NCBI GenBank assembly: GCA_046518185.1
Contig: JBKGRZ010000004.1
Location: forward strand, 310,001-374,000
Length of the DNA stretch: 64,000 nucleotides
Direction of reading: 5' to 3'
Origin: Scandinavium vulneris_A
GTDB lineage: Bacteria; Pseudomonadota; Gammaproteobacteria; Enterobacterales; Enterobacteriaceae
Shown here: piece by piece, positions 1 through 8,797 of the stretch
Layout: each line of letters starts with the position of its first letter
Numbering within the stretch: the stretch's first letter is position 1
The notes under the pieces: generated by a model
Databases searched by the model: none
What the model was told of the DNA's origin: nothing
Seen by the model: the letters and a program-made list of their open reading frames with translations, nothing else
Program-made: the position numbers and the translations under genes

Positions 1-59
1 GCACCTGCCGCAATCAGTGCCTGACTGACTTTTTCTGAGAGAAGAGCCTGAATATTCAC
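1..59 (-). CDS. argS: Arginyl-tRNA synthetase, N-terminal fragment (runs off the left edge)
   Basis: Only the first 19 codons and part of the next lie in the window. Read on the minus strand from a GTG at 59-57, they give MNIQALLSEKVSQALIAAG, the N-terminus of enterobacterial ArgS, which charges tRNA-Arg. An AAGG motif lies about 10 bases upstream of the GTG. The gene is divergent from yecM, as in E. coli. The identification rests on this short N-terminus plus synteny. Confidence 0.85.
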   Translation of the reverse strand, partial: MNIQALLSEKVSQALIAAG

Positions 60-249
60 CGGAATACCTTACGTTAATGGCGCTGCGCGGTTGCCAGGGC
101 AACGCCGAAATGAGAACAAATTAAGCCAGCCAGTATACTGCATTTGCACCGGGTCGTCAGCCCTGCAACGGCGCGTTAATCAGCAGTTGGTTGCGGCGTG
201 CCAACAGGGTAAATTAGCGGCCAGCAAAAACAGGACCGAGGGCGAAAAA

Positions 250-822
250 GTGAACTGGAAAACCAACCAAGCATTACAGGATATCGTGGCAGATTTGCCG
301 CGTTTCACGCAGGCGTTAACTGAACTGGCTGACCGCCTGGGTCTGGACATCGCCCCTCTTGATGCTGACCATATTTCACTGCGCTGCCATCAGAATGCCA
401 CCGCAGAGCGCTGGCGCAAGGGGTTCGAACAGTGCGGTGAGTTGCTCTCCGAGAACATCATCAACGGGCGGCCCATTTGCCTGTTCAAACTGCGCGAACC
501 GGTGAGCGTCGCACACTGGCAGTTCAGCGTGGTGGAATTACCGTGGCCGGGTGAAAAACGCTACCCGCACGAGGGCTGGGAACATATTGAAATCGTGCTG
601 CCGGGCGAGACGGAGACGCTGAGTGCACGCGCGCTGGCGCTATTATCCGATGACGGTTTGAGCCAGCCGGGTATTTTCGTCAAAACCAGTTCGCCAAAGG
701 GCGAGCGTGAACGATTGCCAAACCCGACCCTGGCGGTTACGGATGGCAAAGTGACCATCAAATTCCATCCCTGGACCCTTGAAGAAATTGTGGCGAGTGA
801 AGCAGACGACACAACAATGTGA
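250..822 (+). CDS. yecM: YecM, VOC-superfamily protein of unknown function
   Basis: The protein is 190 residues and closely matches E. coli YecM (188 aa), with conserved segments such as ADHISLRCHQNATAERWR and GWEHIEIVLPG. YecM has the vicinal-oxygen-chelate metalloenzyme fold, but its reaction is not known. The reading frame is open from base 91. I chose the GTG at 250 because the protein similarity begins there and a GAGGG motif lies just upstream. It is followed 65 bases later by cutC on the same strand, the usual pairing. Confidence 0.88.
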   Translation: MNWKTNQALQDIVADLPRFTQALTELADRLGLDIAPLDADHISLRCHQNATAERWRKGFEQCGELLSENIINGRPICLFKLREPVSVAHWQFSVVELPWPGEKRYPHEGWEHIEIVLPGETETLSARALALLSDDGLSQPGIFVKTSSPKGERERLPNPTLAVTDGKVTIKFHPWTLEEIVASEADDTTM

Positions 823-887
823 GCTTGCCCGGGATTCGATTTTTACGACTGTGTCATCATGCTGCACCGAACGAAAAGGAGAAAGTA

Positions 888-1628
888 ATGGCTTTGTTGG
901 AAGTGTGCTGTTACAGCATGGAATGTGCGCGAGAAGCGCAGGAAAAAGGTGCCGACCGAATTGAGTTGTGTGCCGCGCCGCTGGAAGGCGGCTTAACGCC
1001 TTCCGTTGGTGTGCTGAAATCTGCTCGTCAGCAGGTGAGTATTCCGGTGCATCCGATTATCCGCCCGCGCGGTGGGGATTTTTGTTACACCGACGGCGAG
1101 TTTGCAGCGATGCTCGACGATGTTCACACCGTACGTGAGCTGGGCTTTCCGGGGCTGGTCATCGGTATCCTCGACGCCGACGGCAAAGTTGATATGCCGC
1201 GGATGCGCCAGGTGATGACTGCGGCAGGTTCGCTGGCAGTGACTTTCCATCGGGCATTTGATATGTGCGCCGATCCCCTTCAGGCGTTTGATAACCTTGC
1301 TGAACTTGGCGTGGCGCGCATTCTTACCTCCGGCCAGCAGCAAACGGCGGAGAAAGGACTTTCACTTCTTCGGGAACTAATTAGCCGCCGCGATGCTCCA
1401 ATCATTATGGCCGGAGCAGGCGTGCGGGCAAACAACCTGGCGTTGTTTCTTGATGCGGGGATAAAAGAGCTTCACAGCTCTGCCGGACAATGGGTGCCGT
1501 CGGTGATGCAATACCGAAACCCGGGTCTGTCGATGTCCACTGACCCGACGGCAGATGAATACTCACGATACGCCGTGAATGGCGAATCGGTAGCGGAGAT
1601 GAAGGCGATCGTTAACTGTTACAGTTAA
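888..1628 (+). CDS. cutC: CutC family copper homeostasis protein
   Basis: This is a 246-residue TIM-barrel protein of the CutC family, near-identical in layout to the E. coli protein (248 aa). It starts MALLEVCCYSMECA and carries the conserved HPIIRPRGGDFCY and FHRAFDMC segments. The family has been linked to copper tolerance; the biochemical role is debated. The ATG at 888 has an AAAAGGAG Shine-Dalgarno. A longer in-frame extension to 819 has no family similarity and would overlap yecM. A factor-independent terminator follows. Confidence 0.92.
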   Translation: MALLEVCCYSMECAREAQEKGADRIELCAAPLEGGLTPSVGVLKSARQQVSIPVHPIIRPRGGDFCYTDGEFAAMLDDVHTVRELGFPGLVIGILDADGKVDMPRMRQVMTAAGSLAVTFHRAFDMCADPLQAFDNLAELGVARILTSGQQQTAEKGLSLLRELISRRDAPIIMAGAGVRANNLALFLDAGIKELHSSAGQWVPSVMQYRNPGLSMSTDPTADEYSRYAVNGESVAEMKAIVNCYS

Positions 1629-1678
1629 GTGATTTTTACCGTGCATCATATCGCCCAATGTGATGCGTATTTGTACCA

Positions 1679-1712
1679 GGCCCCTGCCTTTTAAACAGGG
1701 GCCTCTTTTTTT
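1679..1712 (+). terminator. Rho-independent terminator of cutC
   Basis: The perfect stem GGCCCCTG / CAGGGGCC around a 9-base loop is followed by TCTTTTTTT, 50 bases after the cutC stop codon. Confidence 0.9.
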
Positions 1713-1720
1713 CGCCGTCA

Positions 1721-1824
1721 TATTTTGAGCTACAGCTGTGTTGGCTGCCTCGCTCACACCAGTCACTTACTGGTGTAAGCTCGCGGGGATTCGTTGCGTT
1801 GCTGCCTTGCTGTAACTCAAAATA
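1721..1824. repeat. ERIC-like palindromic intergenic repeat
   Basis: This 104-bp imperfect palindrome has terminal arms TATTTTGAGCTACAG and CTGTAACTCAAAATA. Its core resembles the conserved centre of enterobacterial repetitive intergenic consensus elements (GTCACTTAC..GTAAGCTC..GGGGATTC). It lies between the convergent genes cutC and cmoB, a typical ERIC position. The family assignment is from memory of the ERIC core and was not aligned. Confidence 0.75.
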
Positions 1825-1857
1825 TTTAGGCGAAACGGTGCTGAGTAACCAACGGTC

Positions 1858-2832
1858 TTACGGTTTTTTTGCGACAATCACTGCACGCAGTGGGGCAGGG
1901 TAGCCTTCGATGGTTTTACTGCTGTCGTTCGGGTCGAGGAACTCGGCCAGCGATTCGGTGGTCATCCACTCGGTGCGGCGCTGTTCTTCGGTGCTGGTCA
2001 CGTTCATGTCGACAATGCGCACGTCAACGAACCCGCATTTTTCCAGCCACTGCTTAAGGGCAGGAGCGGACGGGATAAAGTAAACATTACGCATTTGCGC
2101 ATAGCGATCGCCTGGCACCAGAACTGTGTTCTCATCGCCTTCTACCACCAATGTTTCCAGCACTAACTCGCCTTCGCTGACCAACTGATCTTTTAACTGC
2201 CAGAGGTGTTCCAGCGGTGAACGGCGATGGTAGAGCACGCCCATCGAAAACACGGTGTCGAATGCGTTGAGCACCGGCATTTGTTCTATGCCGAGTGGCA
2301 GCAGATGCGCCCGTTGATCGTTGCCGAGCAGTTTGCGCACCGCTTCAAATTGGCACAGGAACAGCTGTGTCGGGTCTATGCCAACCGCCAGCTTCGCGCC
2401 CGCACCAATCATGCGCCACATGTGATAACCACTGCCGCAGCCGACATCGAGAATGGTACGACCGGTCAAATCGGACAGATGCGGCAGGACACGATCCCAT
2501 TTCCAGTCGGAGCGCCACTCGGTATCAATGTTTACGCCATACAGCGAAAATGGCCCTTTGCGCCACGGCATCAGGTTACGCAACAGCTTATCGATGCGGG
2601 TGGTCGGGCCTTCGCCCAGCGGTTCTTCGCTCTCAGCGGTCACACTGTGGAGCAGATCAAGCTTCCACGGCTGCAGTTCCGGCATGAATTCGACCGCGCG
2701 CGACCACTGTTTAAACTGACCGTGCAGGGCTTCACGCTGCCAGGCACCAATCTGAGCTGGCAGCGTTTCCAGCCAGCGGGAAAGCAGCGGATCCTTCGCA
2801 ATCAGCTGATAAAAATTACCAAACTCGATCAT
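1858..2832 (-). CDS. cmoB: tRNA U34 carboxymethyltransferase CmoB
   Basis: CmoB transfers the carboxymethyl group of carboxy-S-adenosylmethionine to 5-hydroxyuridine at wobble position 34 of tRNA, giving cmo5U. The 324-residue protein matches E. coli CmoB (323 aa), with the SAM-type binding motif ILDVGCGSGYHM at about residues 127-138 and the family segment KGPFSLYGVNIDTEWRSDWK before it. The start at 2832 is fixed by similarity (MIEFGNFY) and by a 4-base ATGA overlap with the cmoA stop, indicating translational coupling in a cmoAB operon. Confidence 0.97.
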   Translation of the reverse strand: MIEFGNFYQLIAKDPLLSRWLETLPAQIGAWQREALHGQFKQWSRAVEFMPELQPWKLDLLHSVTAESEEPLGEGPTTRIDKLLRNLMPWRKGPFSLYGVNIDTEWRSDWKWDRVLPHLSDLTGRTILDVGCGSGYHMWRMIGAGAKLAVGIDPTQLFLCQFEAVRKLLGNDQRAHLLPLGIEQMPVLNAFDTVFSMGVLYHRRSPLEHLWQLKDQLVSEGELVLETLVVEGDENTVLVPGDRYAQMRNVYFIPSAPALKQWLEKCGFVDVRIVDMNVTSTEEQRRTEWMTTESLAEFLDPNDSSKTIEGYPAPLRAVIVAKKP

Positions 2833-3572
2833 TCGTCCACCCCGGCTTTCAGGGCGACTAATGAGCCGAAGTTGAAACACTGGAACCACAATTCACTGTG
2901 GGCAAAACCGGCGGCACGCAGACGCGCTTTATGGGTTTCGACCGAATCGGTAAGCATCACGTTTTCCAGCATGCTGCGCTTCTGGCTGATCTCCAGCTCG
3001 CTATAGCCGTTAGCGCGCTTAAAGTCGTGGTGCATATTGAACAGCAGTTCGCCGACTTTGTTATCTTCGAAGCTGAATTTTTCTGACAGCACCAGCGCAC
3101 CGCCAGGATTCAGTCCCTGATGAATTTTTTCCAGCAATGCCTGACGTTCCGGCGGCTCGATAAACTGCATCGTGAAGTTAAGCACCACCATTGAGGCGTT
3201 CTCGATGTGAATATCGCGGATATCACCTTCAATGATTTCTACCGGGGTCGGCGCTTTGTAGGCGTCGATATGACGACGGCAGCGCTCAACCATTGCCGGG
3301 GAGTTGTCCACCCCGATGATTTTACAACCTTCCTGCACGATATTACGGCGAATGGAAAGGGTAGCGGCGCCAAGCGAACACCCAAGGTCATACACCTGAG
3401 TGTTAGGCTGCACAAAGCGCTCCGCCAGCATGCCAATCATCGAAATGATATTGGAGTAACCAGGCACCGAGCGCTGGATCATGTCGGGGAACACTTCTGC
3501 TACCCGTTCATCAAAGGTCCAGTCGCCCAGGCTTGCGATCGGAGCAGAAAAAAGCGTGTCGCGATGGGGCAT
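2829..3572 (-). CDS. cmoA: Carboxy-S-adenosyl-L-methionine synthase CmoA
   Basis: CmoA converts SAM and prephenate into carboxy-SAM, the donor used by CmoB. The 247-residue product has the methyltransferase-like motif VYDLGCSLGAATLSIRRN at about residues 59-76 and aligns end to end with E. coli CmoA. The start is placed at MPHRDTLFSAP. An upstream extension to 3683 would be non-homologous. It overlaps cmoB by 4 bases. Confidence 0.97.
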   Translation of the reverse strand: MPHRDTLFSAPIASLGDWTFDERVAEVFPDMIQRSVPGYSNIISMIGMLAERFVQPNTQVYDLGCSLGAATLSIRRNIVQEGCKIIGVDNSPAMVERCRRHIDAYKAPTPVEIIEGDIRDIHIENASMVVLNFTMQFIEPPERQALLEKIHQGLNPGGALVLSEKFSFEDNKVGELLFNMHHDFKRANGYSELEISQKRSMLENVMLTDSVETHKARLRAAGFAHSELWFQCFNFGSLVALKAGVDE

Positions 3573-3610
3573 AACGTGATTCCAGAAAATAAAAAACGGC
3601 GTATTGTGCG

Positions 3611-4006
3611 CTAACGCAGGGAGAAAACCAACTCCCAGGGCAGATACCAGAGGTTTGCCAGCACCATTAGCACCAGCGAACACCAGGTGGCGCTCATCGC
3701 CGAGCGACGCCAGCTAAACAGGCGATGGTGAAAACCGTAGTAGTGCATCAGGCGTCCGGCAATCAACATCAGGCCACACAGGTGTACCATCCAAGTTTGC
3801 GCGCCGTTCATCTCCATAAACAGCAGCAGTAGCAAACCGATGGGGATGTACTCCACCGCATTGCCGTGAATACGGATGGCGCTTTGAAGTTCGTTGAACC
3901 CGCCGTCGCCATAGGCCACGCGGTACTGCATTCGCAGGCGAACCACATCGAAAGAAAACTTAATTAACAGCAATGCACCCAGCACGACATACAGCGCGCT
4001 AACCAT
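3611..4006 (-). CDS. yecN: YecN, MAPEG-family inner membrane protein
   Basis: The 131-residue protein begins MVSALYVVLGALLLIKFSFD and contains about four hydrophobic segments plus the MAPEG-type sequence RIHGNAVEYIPI. It matches E. coli YecN in length and sequence. MAPEG proteins include membrane glutathione transferases; the function of YecN is not established. It lies upstream of cmoAB on the same strand, as in E. coli. The start was chosen by similarity over a 17-residue longer frame. Confidence 0.92.
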   Translation of the reverse strand: MVSALYVVLGALLLIKFSFDVVRLRMQYRVAYGDGGFNELQSAIRIHGNAVEYIPIGLLLLLFMEMNGAQTWMVHLCGLMLIAGRLMHYYGFHHRLFSWRRSAMSATWCSLVLMVLANLWYLPWELVFSLR

Positions 4007-4075
4007 ACAAACTCCATTTTGAATTATGCAGAGAATCGACCCGCTAATAGCACTCACTATGCGAGGAAGGATAAC

Positions 4076-4894
4076 TCAAAATAGAGAAGTTTGCTGCGGG
4101 ATGGCGGGGGCAGGGCCGATGTCCGGAATTGCAGCCTGCAGGTCATGCCACAAGGCATCAACCAATTCAGGTGCCTGGGCGATATCGGGCGTATGCAGGA
4201 AAAGATACGGGGTGGTGGTCTGCGCCCATTGCGGCAACGCTTTGAGCCACACGGCAAACAGTTCACGATTTTGTGTCATGTTATCGCTGCCGATAAACCG
4301 TACCATCGGCTGGCTGGCGGTCACCACCGCATGCACCGGAACTTTGGGCTTTTTGCGCTGTGCATCGATTATCGCCTCGGTATGAGGAATGGCGCTGTGC
4401 ACCGGGCGGCTGTCAAGAATCACGCGATTCACACCGCGTTCATTCAGCCCGCGGTTCAGCTGTTTTTCCTCTTCGCCTTTGGCAAAAAAGAGAGGGTGAC
4501 GCACTTCGACTCCATAGGAAAAGGCATCCGGCAGACGGTCGAGAAAATGCCACAGAGCAGGCAGGTCAGCGGGAGAAAACGTTGCGGGCAATTGCAGCCA
4601 GTATTGGCCAATACGCGGGGCCAGCGGATCCATGCGATCGAAGAACTCTGCCGTCAGGTCATCGCAGTGACGAAGTGCCGCCTGATGGCTGATGGTGGAC
4701 GGAAATTTGAAGCAGAAACGAAATTCATCACTGGTTTGTGCCTGCCACCGCAGCACGATTTCGGCTCTGGGAAGCGCATACAGCGTGGTATTGCCCTCCA
4801 CACAGTTAAAGTGGCGGGCATACTCTTCAAGACCTGTTATACCCAGCCGCACCCATTTTGGGTGCGACCATTGTGGAAGCCCGATGTAGATCAT
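4076..4894 (-). CDS. yecE: YecE, DUF72 family protein
   Basis: This is a 272-residue DUF72 protein, matching E. coli YecE in length. Typical DUF72 features are the N-terminal IYIGLPQWSHPKW, the EGNTTLYALP segment and the GVEVRHPLFF strand. The fold is a TIM barrel and the activity is unknown. Its start codon overlaps the yecD stop by 4 bases, so the two are probably co-translated. Confidence 0.93.
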   Translation of the reverse strand: MIYIGLPQWSHPKWVRLGITGLEEYARHFNCVEGNTTLYALPRAEIVLRWQAQTSDEFRFCFKFPSTISHQAALRHCDDLTAEFFDRMDPLAPRIGQYWLQLPATFSPADLPALWHFLDRLPDAFSYGVEVRHPLFFAKGEEEKQLNRGLNERGVNRVILDSRPVHSAIPHTEAIIDAQRKKPKVPVHAVVTASQPMVRFIGSDNMTQNRELFAVWLKALPQWAQTTTPYLFLHTPDIAQAPELVDALWHDLQAAIPDIGPAPAIPQQTSLF

Positions 4895-5457
4895 ATTGCC
4901 GCGAGGATCTCCTCGGTGCTACGAATGCGGGCAATGCGAGGGAAGATGTGAGTCATGCTGCCCTGGTGCTGTTCGGCATTGGCGGCGCTGCATGCATCTT
5001 CGGCGATAACCAGATTGAAGCCCAGTTCCCAGGCATTACGGGCGGTAGACTCCACGCCAATATTGGTAGAGATGCCACACAGAATAATGGTATCAATCCC
5101 GCGACGGCGCAGCTGCAATTCCAGTTCGGTGCCGTAAAACGCGCCCCACTGGCGTTTGGTGACTTCGATATCGGTCTCTTTTTTGCCCAGCGCAGGTGGA
5201 TAGGTCATCCAGTTTTCGGGCAACTGATATGCAGGCATCTGGGCATCGACCAGGGTGTTAACGGCATCGCCACCATCGGCAGACCAGCCAACGCGAACCA
5301 TGACAACGGGTGAACCTTGCTCGCGACATTTGGCAGCCAGTTTCGCCGCTTTGGCCACGACGTCACCGGCAGCGTGCGGCCCGCCAGCGAAGGGCAGAAT
5401 GCCTTCCTGCAAGTCGATAACCACCAGTGCCGTTTTTTGTGCGTTTAATTCCAACAT
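4891..5457 (-). CDS. yecD: YecD, isochorismatase-family hydrolase
   Basis: The 188-residue protein has the cysteine-hydrolase layout of isochorismatase-like enzymes. The catalytic Asp is in VVIDLQEG (about residue 15), a Lys in VTKRQWGAFYGT, and the nucleophilic Cys in TIILCGISTNIGVE. The natural substrate is not known. It is first in a yecD-yecE pair and divergent from aspS. Confidence 0.93.
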   Translation of the reverse strand: MLELNAQKTALVVIDLQEGILPFAGGPHAAGDVVAKAAKLAAKCREQGSPVVMVRVGWSADGGDAVNTLVDAQMPAYQLPENWMTYPPALGKKETDIEVTKRQWGAFYGTELELQLRRRGIDTIILCGISTNIGVESTARNAWELGFNLVIAEDACSAANAEQHQGSMTHIFPRIARIRSTEEILAAI

Positions 5458-5594
5458 ATTTATCCCCGTTAAATCACATAATTAGGTGGCTAACAATACG
5501 CTGAGTCAGTCTGGGCGCGCGTCACAAATTTTGTTAATTTTTGTGAGTCTCCGCAACAAGCGTACAGCAAACGCGCGCCTGGTGCGCGACGGGC

Positions 5595-5623
5595 TTATCG
5601 TACGGCAGAATTTCCAGTATAAT
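5595..5623 (+). promoter_or_regulatory. Probable sigma-70 promoter of aspS
   Basis: A consensus -10 TATAAT at 5618-5623 is preceded by TTATCG at 5595-5600 with exactly 17 bases between them. It lies about 80 bases upstream of the aspS start. Confidence 0.65.
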
Positions 5624-5703
5624 AGCCCCCTTTTTTCATCCAGTTGTGACATTCAGCTAAAGCTGCGACAAGTGTGCCTGCGGCTAAGTTTAAGGGAACT
5701 CTC

Positions 5704-7491
5704 ATGCGTACAGAATATTGCGGGCAGCTGCGTCAGTCCCACGTTGGGCAGCAGGTGACTCTGTGTGGTTGGGTCAACCGCCGCCGTGACCTCGGCAGCC
5801 TTATCTTCATCGATATGCGTGACCGCGAAGGCATCGTGCAGGTCTTTTTCGATCCGGATCGTGCCGAGGCCTTAAAGCTGGCTTCCGAACTGCGCAACGA
5901 GTTTTGCATTCAAATTACCGGCACCGTGCGTGCGCGTGACGCCAAAAACGTCAACAGCGATATGCCGACCGGCGAAATCGAAGTGCTGGCATCCGACCTG
6001 GTTATCATCAACCGTTCAGAATCTCTGCCGCTTGATTCCAACCACGTCAACACCGAAGAAGCGCGCCTGAAGTACCGCTATCTTGACCTGCGTCGCCCGG
6101 AAATGGCGAACCGCCTGAAAACCCGCGCCAAAATTACCAGCTTCGTGCGTCGTTTTATGGATGACCACGGTTTCCTCGATATCGAAACCCCGATGCTGAC
6201 CAAAGCCACGCCGGAAGGCGCACGTGACTACCTGGTCCCGAGCCGTGTACATAAAGGTAAGTTTTACGCACTGCCACAGTCTCCTCAGCTGTTCAAACAG
6301 CTGCTGATGATGTCCGGTTTCGATCGCTACTATCAGATTGTAAAATGCTTCCGTGACGAAGACCTGCGTGCTGACCGTCAGCCTGAATTTACCCAGATCG
6401 ACGTAGAAACCTCCTTCATGACTGCGCCTCAGGTGCGTGAAGTGATGGAAGCGCTGGTACGTCAGCTGTGGCTTGAAATCAAAGGTGTGGATCTGGGCGA
6501 CTTCCCGATCATGACCTTCGCCGAAGCTGAACGTCGTTATGGTTCCGATAAGCCGGATCTGCGTAACCCGATGGAGTTGGTCGATGTAGCAGACCTGGTG
6601 AAAGGCGTTGAGTTTGCTGTGTTTGCAGGCCCGGCTAACGATGCCAAAGGCCGCGTTGCCGCGCTACGTGTTCCGGGCGGTGCTGCCCTGAGCCGTAAGC
6701 AAATCGATGACTACGGTAATTTCATCAAAATTTATGGCGCGAAAGGTCTGGCTTACATCAAAGTCACCGAACGCGCGAAAGGCCTGGACGGTATCACCAG
6801 CCCGGTCGCGAAATTCCTCAACGCTGAGATCGTGGAAGCCATCCTCGCCCGTACCGGTGCGCAAGACGGCGACATGATTTTCTTCGGCGCTGATAACAAG
6901 AAAGTGGTCGCTGATGCAATGGGCGCGCTGCGTCTGAAACTGGGTAAAGACCTGAGCCTGACCGACGAAGCTAAATGGGCACCGTTGTGGGTGGTTGACT
7001 TCCCAATGTTTGAAGACGACGGTGAAGGCGGTCTGACTGCAATGCACCATCCGTTCACCTCGCCGAAAGATATGTCTGCCAGCGAGCTGAAAGCCGCCCC
7101 GGAAGAGGCGGTGGCGAACGCCTACGACATGGTTATTAACGGCTATGAAGTTGGCGGTGGTTCCGTGCGTATTCACAGCGGTGAAATGCAGCAGACCGTA
7201 TTCGGCATTCTGGGCATTAATGAACAGGAACAGCGTGAGAAATTTGGCTTCCTGCTCGACGCCCTGAAGTACGGCACGCCGCCGCACGCTGGTCTGGCAT
7301 TTGGTCTGGATCGTCTGACTATGCTGCTGACCGGCACTGATAACATCCGTGACGTTATCGCCTTCCCGAAAACCACCGCTGCAGCGTGCCTGATGACCGA
7401 AGCCCCAAGCTTCGCCAATCCGGCCTCTCTCGGCGAGCTGGGTATTCAGGTTGTGGCTAAAGAGCCAAAAGAGTCTGCGGAGAACAAGTAA
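5704..7491 (+). CDS. aspS: Aspartyl-tRNA synthetase
   Basis: AspS charges tRNA-Asp with aspartate. The 595-residue class II synthetase (E. coli 590 aa) shows the N-terminal OB-fold anticodon-binding domain, motif 2 (KCFRDEDLRADRQPEFTQID), the bacterial GAD insertion in the middle, and motif 3 (GLAFGLDRLTMLLTG) near the C-terminus. The start MRTEYCGQLR has an AAGGGAA Shine-Dalgarno. The frame is open 10 codons further upstream without similarity. nudB follows one base after the stop codon. Confidence 0.98.
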   Translation: MRTEYCGQLRQSHVGQQVTLCGWVNRRRDLGSLIFIDMRDREGIVQVFFDPDRAEALKLASELRNEFCIQITGTVRARDAKNVNSDMPTGEIEVLASDLVIINRSESLPLDSNHVNTEEARLKYRYLDLRRPEMANRLKTRAKITSFVRRFMDDHGFLDIETPMLTKATPEGARDYLVPSRVHKGKFYALPQSPQLFKQLLMMSGFDRYYQIVKCFRDEDLRADRQPEFTQIDVETSFMTAPQVREVMEALVRQLWLEIKGVDLGDFPIMTFAEAERRYGSDKPDLRNPMELVDVADLVKGVEFAVFAGPANDAKGRVAALRVPGGAALSRKQIDDYGNFIKIYGAKGLAYIKVTERAKGLDGITSPVAKFLNAEIVEAILARTGAQDGDMIFFGADNKKVVADAMGALRLKLGKDLSLTDEAKWAPLWVVDFPMFEDDGEGGLTAMHHPFTSPKDMSASELKAAPEEAVANAYDMVINGYEVGGGSVRIHSGEMQQTVFGILGINEQEQREKFGFLLDALKYGTPPHAGLAFGLDRLTMLLTGTDNIRDVIAFPKTTAAACLMTEAPSFANPASLGELGIQVVAKEPKESAENK

Positions 7492-7492
7492 T

Positions 7493-7936
7493 ATGCCCTT
7501 CAAGCGTCCCGTTTCCGTTCTGGTAGTGATTTACGCGCAGGACACGAAGCGGGTGCTGATGTTGCAGCGACGCGATGACCCTGATTTCTGGCAGTCGGTC
7601 ACCGGCAGCCTGGAAGAGGGCGAAACCGCGTCGCAAGCTGCCGCGCGTGAAGTAAAGGAAGAGGTCGCCATTGACGTAGCCTCAGAGCCATTGGCCTTAA
7701 TTGACTGTCAGCGCACGGTAGAGTTTGAAATTTTTACGCATTTACGTCATCGCTATGCTCCGGGTATCGAGCGCAATACCGAATCGTGGTTTTGTCTTGC
7801 GCTGCCCCATGAACGTCAGATTGAGATAAGTGAACATCTCGCCTGGCGTTGGGTTGCTGCCGTTGAGGCGGCCGCACTCACTAAGTCGTGGAGTAACCGG
7901 CAGGCGATTGAAGAATTTGTAATTAACCTTAATTAG
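7493..7936 (+). CDS. nudB: Dihydroneopterin triphosphate diphosphatase NudB
   Basis: NudB is the Nudix hydrolase that removes pyrophosphate from dihydroneopterin triphosphate in folate synthesis. The 147-residue protein carries the Nudix box GSLEEGETASQAAAREVKEE at about residues 37-56. It begins one base after the aspS stop, so it is almost certainly co-transcribed. The start MPFKRPVSVLVV is set by similarity to E. coli NudB, whose first residues differ (MKDKVYKRPV). Confidence 0.95.
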   Translation: MPFKRPVSVLVVIYAQDTKRVLMLQRRDDPDFWQSVTGSLEEGETASQAAAREVKEEVAIDVASEPLALIDCQRTVEFEIFTHLRHRYAPGIERNTESWFCLALPHERQIEISEHLAWRWVAAVEAAALTKSWSNRQAIEEFVINLN

Positions 7937-8022
7937 TTTTCCCAGGAACTTACGTTCTCAGGAAGGCGGCAAGCCCGCTCACACCTGAGGGCGTAAAGGC
8001 GACGGGAAGTGGAGAATTATTT

Positions 8023-8763
8023 ATGGCAGGTCATAGCAAGTGGGCCAACACCAAACACCGCAAAGCGGCACAGGATGCCAAGCGCGGTAAAATCTTTACC
8101 AAAATCATTCGTGAGCTGGTGACTGCAGCCCGTCTGGGTGGCGGCGATGCCGCGTCTAACCCGCGTCTGCGTGCGGCTATCGACAAAGCGCTGTCTAACA
8201 ACATGACGCGCGACACGCTGAACCGCGCCATCGCGCGTGGCGTCGGCGGTGACGAAGACGCGAACATGGAAACCATCATTTATGAAGGTTACGGCCCTGG
8301 TGGCACGGCGGTAATGGTGGAATGTCTGTCCGACAACCGTAACCGTACCGTGGCTGAAGTGCGTCATGCCTTCACCAAAACCGGTGGTAACCTCGGCACC
8401 GACGGTTCCGTAGCCTATCTGTTCAGCAAAAAAGGGGTGATTTCCTTCGAAGCGGGCGATGAAGATGCGGTAATGGAAGCAGCGCTGGAAGCCGGTGCAG
8501 AAGACGTTGTGACCTATGACGATGGCGCGATTGACGTGTATACCGCGTGGGAAGAAATGGGCGCGGTGCGCGATGCACTCGAAGCTGCGGGTCTGAAAGC
8601 GGACAACGCTGAAGTGTCGATGATCCCTTCGACCAAAGCCGACATGGATGCAGAAACAGCACCGAAACTGCTGCGTCTCATCGACATGCTCGAAGACTGC
8701 GATGACGTGCAGGAAGTCTATCACAACGGTGAGATCTCTGATGAGGTTGCAGCTACGCTCTAA
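8023..8763 (+). CDS. yebC: YebC/PmpR family protein
   Basis: The 246-residue protein matches E. coli YebC in length and sequence, starting MAGHSKWANTKHRKAAQDAKRG. The family was first described as transcriptional regulators and is more recently linked to translation of difficult peptide stretches. It stands between nudB and ruvC on the same strand. Confidence 0.96.
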   Translation: MAGHSKWANTKHRKAAQDAKRGKIFTKIIRELVTAARLGGGDAASNPRLRAAIDKALSNNMTRDTLNRAIARGVGGDEDANMETIIYEGYGPGGTAVMVECLSDNRNRTVAEVRHAFTKTGGNLGTDGSVAYLFSKKGVISFEAGDEDAVMEAALEAGAEDVVTYDDGAIDVYTAWEEMGAVRDALEAAGLKADNAEVSMIPSTKADMDAETAPKLLRLIDMLEDCDDVQEVYHNGEISDEVAATL

Positions 8764-8797
8764 TGGGGCAGCTTAACACCACCACTGGAGGCGCGTG

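Noticed and set aside
2227..3006. Plus-strand open frame opposite cmoB/cmoA
   Set aside because: It is a shadow of two certain genes and crosses their junction.
4091..4951. Plus-strand open frame opposite yecE
   Set aside because: Antisense shadow of a conserved gene with no start signal.
6664..7503. Long minus-strand open frame antisense to aspS
   Set aside because: It mirrors the codon structure of the highly conserved aspS gene and has no family signal or ribosome-binding site.
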